DNA of 64,000 nt from assembly GCF_002423035.1 (NCBI RefSeq), contig NZ_DIUM01000021.1, forward strand, positions 62,001 through 126,000, in the 5' to 3' direction. Numbering within the stretch: position 1 is the first letter of the stretch; each line of letters begins with the position of its first letter. This DNA is from Thiocapsa sp. UBA6158. GTDB taxonomy: Bacteria; Pseudomonadota; Gammaproteobacteria; Chromatiales; Chromatiaceae. Of the stretch, positions 58,451 through 64,000 are shown piece after piece. The position numbers and the translations under genes are program-made. The notes beneath the pieces are model-generated. The model was not told the DNA's origin and did no database searches. It saw only the letters and a program-made list of their open reading frames with translations.

Positions 58451-58996
58451 TCACCGGTCCGTGTCGAGCTCTTCAAGCACCAGATTGCGATTGGTATAGA
58501 TGCAAATGTCCGCGGCGATGTTCAAGCCCTTCTCGACGATCTCGCGGGCACCGAGCTCGGTGTTCTCGAGCAGCGCGCGGGCCGCAGCCTGAGCGAAGGA
58601 CCCGCCGGACCCGATGGCCATGAGGTCGTTCTCGGGCTCCACCACGTCGCCGGTTCCGGAGATGATGAGCGAGGTCTGCGCGTCGGCGATGCAGAGCAAT
58701 GCCTCGAGCCGACGCAGCATGCGATCGGTCCGCCAGTCCTTCGCCAGCTCGACGGCGGATCGGGTCAGGTGACCCTGGTGCTTCTCGAGCTTGCCCTCGA
58801 AGCGCTCGAAGAGCGTGAAGGCGTCCGCCGTGGCGCCGGCGAACCCGGCGATCACCTGCCCTTTGAAGAGGCGGCGCACCTTGCGCGCGTTCCCCTTCAT
58901 GACCGTCTGCCCGAGCGAGACCTGCCCGTCGCCGCCGATCACGACCTTGCCGCCGCGCCGAACCGAGAGAATCGTCGTACCGCGAAAACTTTCCAT
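58451..58996 (-). CDS. hslV: ATP-dependent protease peptidase subunit HslV
   Basis: This 181-residue threonine protease has a short propeptide MESFRG before the catalytic Thr of TTILSVRR. Then come VVIGGDGQVSLGQTVMKGN, VIAGFAGATADAFTLFERFE, ELAKDWRTDRMLRRLEALL and AIGSGGSFAQAAARALLENT. It forms the double-ring proteolytic chamber with HslU caps for regulated and heat-shock proteolysis. The second of two adjacent ATG codons (58996; the other is 58999) is chosen. It is transcribed away from the tandem glycosyltransferase gene. Confidence 0.97.
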   Translation of the reverse strand: MESFRGTTILSVRRGGKVVIGGDGQVSLGQTVMKGNARKVRRLFKGQVIAGFAGATADAFTLFERFEGKLEKHQGHLTRSAVELAKDWRTDRMLRRLEALLCIADAQTSLIISGTGDVVEPENDLMAIGSGGSFAQAAARALLENTELGAREIVEKGLNIAADICIYTNRNLVLEELDTDR

Positions 58997-59361
58997 CATG
59001 ATGCTTCGCTGCTGTTCCGATCTCGCTATTCTACGGCATCGGCGAGCGAAGCGATGCGCTTTGAGGCGGCGTCGTCTTGCTTCGTCACTCCGGCCACCCA
59101 AAACATCAGCCGCTCATGACACCCCCTCTGCGGCGTCACGCGTGCCCCGTGGCGCTCTGCGCCACGGGGCACGATGGCCGGAGTTACGCGCAAGGTCGGC
59201 GGCGTTGCGGCCTCCCGGGCCGGCCGGCGGCCCCACGCTTGCCCCCTGCCGCCGGGCTTACTGGCCAAGGCTCGGTGTTGGCTTGTCACGATTTCGCATT
59301 TCCGGCATCCTCTTTAAGGAAATTCTCGATCTTTCTTCATTTCATTTGCGACGGATCTATC
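58997..59361. other. Divergent intergenic region with a perfect palindrome
   Basis: About 365 bp lie between hslV (minus) and the tandem glycosyltransferase (plus). It contains the 15-bp-arm palindrome at 59142-59174 and a GC-rich stretch to 59270. A heat-shock-type promoter for hslV would be expected here, but I could not locate it with confidence. No gene is recognised. Confidence 0.45.
59142..59174. repeat. Perfect 15-bp inverted repeat
   Basis: CGTGCCCCGTGGCGC (59142-59156) pairs exactly with GCGCCACGGGGCACG (59160-59174) around a TCT loop. There is no following T run. It could be a hairpin in the leader or a binding site. Confidence 0.75.
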
Positions 59362-61992
59362 ATGCGAGTGTTGATCGTGACGCATGCCGCTTGTTTTCAG
59401 GCCGATCGAATTGTGTCGGGAAATGCGGTTCGAGCGCACTATTTCGGTAAAGGGCTTGTCCAAAACGGTATTGACGTTACCTTCGCGTATCCCGCGGATT
59501 TGGCTTCGGACGAAGAGCTGAATGAAGCAGGCACCGGTTCGAGCGATGTTCGATTCTTCGGGAGTCGCTCCGAGCTCCACGAGCTGATCGGCGAGGTCCA
59601 GCCGCAAGCGATCCTGGTCGGCTATTGGGAGTTTTTGGAGCATTTCCCCGATGATTACGAGATTCCGCTGATCGCCGATCTCATTGCCCCACGTATCCTC
59701 GAGGCGCTTTTTCAGGATCATCAGGACGTCAACCTGCACGCGAGCAAGATGCTGGCCTTGTATCGCAAAGCCAGCCGCTTTATCTGCGGTACCCAGCGGC
59801 AGCGCCAGTTTCTGATTCCCTGGCTCATTCTTGCCGGATTCGATTGCCGCTTCGGTGCGCCCATCGACATCATTCCGATCTCGACGGAACCTCTGTTGCC
59901 GCGCCGTCGCGCGAATCCGACGGATCCTTGGGTCATCGTGACGGGCGGCGTGTCTTGGCCATGGCGCATGGGTCAGCGCTATACGGATGCAATACGCGCG
60001 ACCCTCGCCGCGGGCAAGGCAATGAAGGGGCGCTTGCTTCTGCTTTCGGGCGGCTATGTTCACGAAAGCGCGGCCGGCTCCGAGAGCGCGGCGTCGGCAG
60101 ACGAAGATACGCAAGACGACGCGATGATTCAACAGGTTGGTCTTTTGCCGTACGGGGACATGGAGCGCTTGTTCAGCGAGCAGTGCGATATCGGTATCGA
60201 ACTCTCCGACTACAATATCGAACGGGATTTCAGCGCATCCTTCCGCTCCATCGAGTTTCTACGGTGCGGGCTGCCCGTGATATGCAACCACACGCTCGAG
60301 TTGGCCCGGCAGGTGACCGACTATGATGCCGGCTGGGTCGTTGAAGGCCCCGACGATCTGCCCGCGCTGCTCGAAGCGATCTCCGGCGATCCACTCGATT
60401 ACAAACGGAAGTCCGTCAATGCCATCCGATTGGTCGAAGAGCGCTACCACTACCTCAAAACGATCGTCCCCTTGGTGGAATATCTTCGCAACCCGTCGAC
60501 CCCTGACAAGACCGATGATTGGTTCTTTCGTGGGTCCGAGAAACTGCTGTTGGATCTGCATCAACAGGTGAGCGAGCTGGATCGTCAACTGCGTCACAGG
60601 AGCATAAGCTGGCGGCTCCTTCAATCCTTCAGAAAGCTCACCCGGAAGCTGGTTAGCTTGAAGAGCTTGCTCCTTCGTGCCGGGGCAAGCGTCTATCGGC
60701 GAGGATGGAAGCGTCCTGTGCAGCGCGAGGAGTTCGCCTTGGAGTCGGGGAGGTATACCCCACGGGCGGAGGGTTCTCCGCACGATAAATGGTTTGATCG
60801 TAAAGGTCGATATGTCGCGATCTTGAGCCGAGAGGATGTCTTTCCGACAAATCACGGCGCAGCGGTGAAAATCGAGCGAACAGCTTGGGCGCTGTCATAC
60901 TTCGTCGGCGGGGTATTTCTGATTACGGGTGACTGGGGCCGCTATTACGAATTCAAGAATGGAAGCGCAACAGAGAAGTACTTTCCACTTCCGATTAGAC
61001 TCTCCGGTATCTCGGGGATGTTGCTACGAAAAAAGCTGTTGCAAACGGGCGTTCCGATTAAAGAGGCATCAGTCTTCCATGCCTTGTTCGACTGGGGTTA
61101 TTTTATTCGTCTGATATATCTCGCCTTACGATATCGCATCGTCTTGTATCAGGCAGAATTTCCGGCCTACGCGCAGGCCTGCATCTGGGCGAATCGCCTT
61201 CTTCCCGGAAAGACCTTGTTGGTCGAGCACAACGTCGAGTGCGATCGGATCAAGGCCCAATATCCGGAGCTATCGCAGCAGGCTTACGAGTGGCTGCGAG
61301 ATCAGGAGGTGAGGCTGTGCAATCAGGTGGATAAGGTCGTTGCGGTATCGGCGCCGGATCGTGATTTGCTCATCGGTCACGGGGTGGATCCGGACAAAGT
61401 GCATGTGATCCCGCACGGAGTCGATCTGGGTGCGTTCGATAAGAATTACGATTTCAACTTGCGCGATGCCTACGGGGTGCCGGCGGATACGCGTATTATC
61501 CTTTACCACGGAATCTACAGTTACAAGCCAAATCTCGAATCGATCCTGATTCTCGCTAAAGAGATCCTGCCGCGATTGAGGGCCCGAGGGTGGAAGGCAA
61601 AGGTTTTTGCCGTCGGACCCGAGGCACCCCTTGAGGAGATTGATCCCGATGTCGTCTTTACCGGATCGGTCGAGCAGCTCGCGCCTTATCTCAAGAGCGG
61701 GGACTTGGCCGTGGTCCCGCTACAGCAGGGCGGTGGAACGCGAATGAAGATCTTGGAGTATTTCGCGGCCTCGATACCGGTCGTGACTACCTCGAAAGGG
61801 GTCGAGGGGATCCCGGGCGAGAACGGTTCGCAAGTCCTCATCGAGGATACCTTCGATGGCATGGCGAATGCGATCATTCGATTGTTCGAGCACCCAGAAG
61901 AAGGGAAGGCAATGGCCGAGCGGGCGAAGGAGGTCGTCAATCGTTCGGATTGGAAAATCATTGCCGAACAGTACATGGCGATGGTTGCGTAA
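59362..61992 (+). CDS. Tandem two-domain GT4 glycosyltransferase
   Basis: In 876 residues there are two GT-B units. The first (1-400) has VLIVTHAACFQADRIVSGNA, GYWEFLEHFP, WVIVTGGVSWPWRMG and FRSIEFLRCGLPVICNHTLE. A helical linker (about 400-465, LDLHQQVSELDRQLRHRS) joins it to the second (475-876), with LSREDVFPTNHGAAVKIERT, LVEHNVECDRIKAQYPELS, YSYKPNLESILILAKEIL and VPLQQGGGTRMKILEYFAAS. The start was put at MRVLIVTHA. The upstream frame lacks motifs. Two active sites suggest two successive linkages or one catalytic and one binding unit. It stands apart from the main locus, between hslVU and gcvPB. Confidence 0.88.
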   Translation: MRVLIVTHAACFQADRIVSGNAVRAHYFGKGLVQNGIDVTFAYPADLASDEELNEAGTGSSDVRFFGSRSELHELIGEVQPQAILVGYWEFLEHFPDDYEIPLIADLIAPRILEALFQDHQDVNLHASKMLALYRKASRFICGTQRQRQFLIPWLILAGFDCRFGAPIDIIPISTEPLLPRRRANPTDPWVIVTGGVSWPWRMGQRYTDAIRATLAAGKAMKGRLLLLSGGYVHESAAGSESAASADEDTQDDAMIQQVGLLPYGDMERLFSEQCDIGIELSDYNIERDFSASFRSIEFLRCGLPVICNHTLELARQVTDYDAGWVVEGPDDLPALLEAISGDPLDYKRKSVNAIRLVEERYHYLKTIVPLVEYLRNPSTPDKTDDWFFRGSEKLLLDLHQQVSELDRQLRHRSISWRLLQSFRKLTRKLVSLKSLLLRAGASVYRRGWKRPVQREEFALESGRYTPRAEGSPHDKWFDRKGRYVAILSREDVFPTNHGAAVKIERTAWALSYFVGGVFLITGDWGRYYEFKNGSATEKYFPLPIRLSGISGMLLRKKLLQTGVPIKEASVFHALFDWGYFIRLIYLALRYRIVLYQAEFPAYAQACIWANRLLPGKTLLVEHNVECDRIKAQYPELSQQAYEWLRDQEVRLCNQVDKVVAVSAPDRDLLIGHGVDPDKVHVIPHGVDLGAFDKNYDFNLRDAYGVPADTRIILYHGIYSYKPNLESILILAKEILPRLRARGWKAKVFAVGPEAPLEEIDPDVVFTGSVEQLAPYLKSGDLAVVPLQQGGGTRMKILEYFAASIPVVTTSKGVEGIPGENGSQVLIEDTFDGMANAIIRLFEHPEEGKAMAERAKEVVNRSDWKIIAEQYMAMVA

Positions 61993-62243
61993 AGAGGCCG
62001 ATGGTCCGGATCCTGGTGGGTCATTCGATTGCGTATTCGAGGTGTTGATCGAAGGTTCGCGCAACCGCCACAATCATTGCCAATCCAATCCGGGAAGACG
62101 GACGTTGGCAGCCTTTCGAGCCTGATCGCATTGGTGCCGATCTGCTGGAGAGCTCGCGATTCGATTTTTCCCGTTATCAGTCCATGTTGGAAAAGAATGG
62201 CTCGCCGGACTGATACCTTCCGGGCTATCCCGCGGCTGCCCGT

Positions 62244-62615
62244 TCAGGCGAGCTTAGGGATGAGGATCAGCGCCCAGACGACGACGGCAAATACGATACT
62301 CGAGAAGACCGCAGCGGAGGCAATGTCCTTGGCGCGGGCCGAGAGCTCGTTGCGCTCCATTCCGACCCGATCGACATTGGCCTCGATCGCCGAATTCAGC
62401 AGCTCGACGATGGGGACGATGAGCAGGCTGCCGACGAGCATGGCGCGCTCCACCGCGGAGTCGCCGAGCCACACCCCGAGCGGGATGAGCGGAATCAGCA
62501 GGAAGACCTCCTGGCGGAAGGCTTCCTCGAGCTCGAAACACGCCTTGAACCCCTTCATCGAGTAGCCGAAGGCGTAAACGACACGCCGCCAGCCCTTGGA
62601 TTTTCCTTTGGTCAT
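62244..62615 (-). CDS. dgkA: Diacylglycerol kinase DgkA
   Basis: The 123-residue trimeric membrane kinase has three helices. It carries the amphipathic start RRVVYAFGYSMKGF, the catalytic EEAFRQE and ELLNSAIEANVDRV motifs and a KDIASAAV segment. It phosphorylates diacylglycerol left over from membrane-derived glucan or lipid A modification. The start ATG overlaps the gcvPB stop (ATGA), so it is translated after the glycine decarboxylase gene. The 250 bp on its other side hold no recognised gene. Confidence 0.95.
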   Translation of the reverse strand: MTKGKSKGWRRVVYAFGYSMKGFKACFELEEAFRQEVFLLIPLIPLGVWLGDSAVERAMLVGSLLIVPIVELLNSAIEANVDRVGMERNELSARAKDIASAAVFSSIVFAVVVWALILIPKLA

Positions 62616-64000
62616 GTGGATCCTTGCTGCTGTCCTTGAGGTTGCCAAGCGAGATCGAGCTGACGCGCGGCGCGCACGTCGTCGAGTCGGCGCACCGGCA
62701 TGGTATGTGGAGCGGTCTTCACCAACTCGGGATTGGTTTGTGCCTCCTCTCTGATGGCGATCATGGCGGCGACGAAGCCGTCGAGATCCTCCTTGCTCTC
62801 GCTCTCGGTCGGCTCGATCAGCAGACACTCGGGAACCAGCAGCGGGAAGTAGGTGGTCGGGGCGTGATAACCGTAGTCGAGCAGGCGCTTGGCGAAATCC
62901 ATCGCATTGACGTCCAGCTCCTTCGCCTCGCGCTTGAGCGTGATGATGAACTCGTGACTGGCGCGACGTTGCGGGTAGGCGGCATCAAAGCCGGCGGCCT
63001 TCAGCCGTGCCATCAGATAGTTGGCGTTCAGGGTCGCGAACTCGGAGACGCGGCGCATCCCTTCGCGTCCCAGAAGCCGCGCGTAGATATAGGCGCGCAG
63101 CAGGATCCCCATGTTGCCGCCGAAGGCGGTGAGGCGCCCGATGCTCTCGGGGCGCTCGTGCTCGGCCAGCCAGCGGTACTCCTCCCCGTCGAATGCGACC
63201 AGCGGGACGGGCAGGTAGGACTCCAGGCGCGCCGAGACACCCACCGGTCCTGCACCCGGACCGCCCCCGCCGTGGGGCGTAGAGAAGGTCTTGTGCAGGT
63301 TCATGTGGATGACGTCGAAGCCCATGTCGCCCGGGCGAACCTTGCCGAGGATGGCGTTGAGATTGGCCCCGTCGTAGTAGAGCAGCCCGCCGGCGGCATG
63401 CACGCGCGCGGCGATCGCCTGGATGTTGCGGTCGAACACGCCGACCGTGCTCGGGTTGGTCAGCATGATGCCGGCGGTCCGAGGTCCGACGGCCTGCTCG
63501 AGCGCGGCGAGGTCGACGTCGCCGTCGGGTCCGGTCGGGATCTCGCGGACCTTGAATCCGCACATGACCGCGGAGGCCGGGTTGGTGCCGTGTGCCGCGT
63601 CGGGGACCAGGATCTCGGTGCGGGCCAAGTCGCCGCGGGCCAGGTGATAGGCGCGGATCATGGCCACGCCGGCAAGCTCGCCTTGTGCGCCGGCAGCAGG
63701 GGCCAAGGAGACCGCGTGCATCCCGGTGACCTCTTTGAGCATCTCTTGGAGCTCGTAGAGGCAGGCCATGAAGCCCTGGCTGTGGGACTCGGGTGCCAGC
63801 GGATGCCGCGCCAGGAATCCGGGCAGCATCGCCAAGGTGTTGCAGGCCCGCGGGTTGTACTTCATGGTACAGGAGCCCAGCGGATAGAAATGGGTGTCTA
63901 TCGAGAAGTTCTTCTGCGACAGCCGGGTGTAGTGGCGTACCGCCTGAAGCTCCGAGACCTCCGGCAGGGCGGGTCGGCTCCGACGACGCAGCGCGGCTGG
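62612..64000 (-). CDS. gcvPB: Glycine dehydrogenase (decarboxylating) subunit 2, 5'-truncated by the window
   Basis: This is the C-terminal half of the split P-protein, which uses pyridoxal phosphate to decarboxylate glycine and pass aminomethyl to lipoyl-H protein. The frame is open to base 64000. The part beyond the ATG at 63865 encodes LPEVSELQAVRHYTRLSQ and HFYPLGSCTMKYNPR, typical of the family start, so the true start lies outside. Later motifs are AAGAQGELAG, DAAHGTNPASAVMCGF, LTNPSTVGVFD and the PLP-lysine region IHMNLHKTFSTPHGGGGPG. It overlaps dgkA by four bases. Confidence 0.97.
   Translation of the reverse strand, partial: PAALRRRSRPALPEVSELQAVRHYTRLSQKNFSIDTHFYPLGSCTMKYNPRACNTLAMLPGFLARHPLAPESHSQGFMACLYELQEMLKEVTGMHAVSLAPAAGAQGELAGVAMIRAYHLARGDLARTEILVPDAAHGTNPASAVMCGFKVREIPTGPDGDVDLAALEQAVGPRTAGIMLTNPSTVGVFDRNIQAIAARVHAAGGLLYYDGANLNAILGKVRPGDMGFDVIHMNLHKTFSTPHGGGGPGAGPVGVSARLESYLPVPLVAFDGEEYRWLAEHERPESIGRLTAFGGNMGILLRAYIYARLLGREGMRRVSEFATLNANYLMARLKAAGFDAAYPQRRASHEFIITLKREAKELDVNAMDFAKRLLDYGYHAPTTYFPLLVPECLLIEPTESESKEDLDGFVAAMIAIREEAQTNPELVKTAPHTMPVRRLDDVRAARQLDLAWQPQGQQQGST

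Overview
The window is a high-GC, densely coded stretch of a Gram-negative chromosome. The best fit is a gammaproteobacterium of the Chromatiales, a purple sulfur bacterium of the Thiocapsa/Thiorhodococcus type. That placement is an inference from gene content: the hslV-hslU-DUF971-ubiE-ubiJ-ubiB order, a split glycine decarboxylase (gcvPB), rsmE, DUF423 and an exosortase of the XrtH class. No rRNA, tRNA, CRISPR array or intact insertion sequence was seen.

Layout. 1-2734: a receiver protein and a large protein resembling the front half of a ChpA/PilL-type chemotaxis kinase but lacking the kinase domain. 2918-5471: rsmE, a DUF423 membrane protein, two tiny coupled ORFs followed by a strong terminator, and a gmhA-like sugar-phosphate isomerase. 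6213-8891: a secreted subtilase. 9031-20918: a surface-glycan/exosortase block with two methyltransferases, an RgpF-like protein, exosortase H and its associated membrane protein, a GT-C-like membrane protein, a polyprenyl-phosphate glycosyltransferase, a flippase and a GT2. 21093-27177 (minus strand): a GT2, a GT4 and a second, larger subtilase with three near-identical discoidin-like repeats. 27558-33420: a TPR/SPINDLY-type O-GlcNAc transferase homologue, an exported protein of unknown function and an Asp-box beta-propeller protein. 33565-53031: a polysaccharide locus with a GNAT protein, an intact PIG-L deacetylase-GT4 fusion, two sulfotransferases, a 1870-residue multi-glycosyltransferase with a ruined PIG-L domain, a GT2-WbsX fusion, two GT4s, a GT2 and a Wzm/Wzt ABC exporter. 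53120-58996 (minus strand): housekeeping ubiE-ubiJ-ubiB, DUF971 and hslVU. 59362-61992: a tandem two-domain GT4. 62244-64000 (minus strand): dgkA and gcvPB, the latter running off the window.

How it works together (inference). The 33.5-53.0 kb genes look like an ABC-transporter-dependent pathway for a polysaccharide that is probably sulfated and N-acyl-edited. The 9-20 kb block looks like synthesis of a lipid-linked glycan and its flipping across the membrane, tied to exosortase H, although no IPTL-CTERM substrate is encoded here.

The most unusual signal is not a gene. A family of miniature inverted-repeat elements of about 84-89 bp has ends of the form TAAACCGCG(T/C)C. At least five copies plus partial ones lie in this window, and in four cases the TAA at the end of the element is the stop codon of the neighbouring gene. 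Two other palindromic families share a GCCGGCGCGG core with it.
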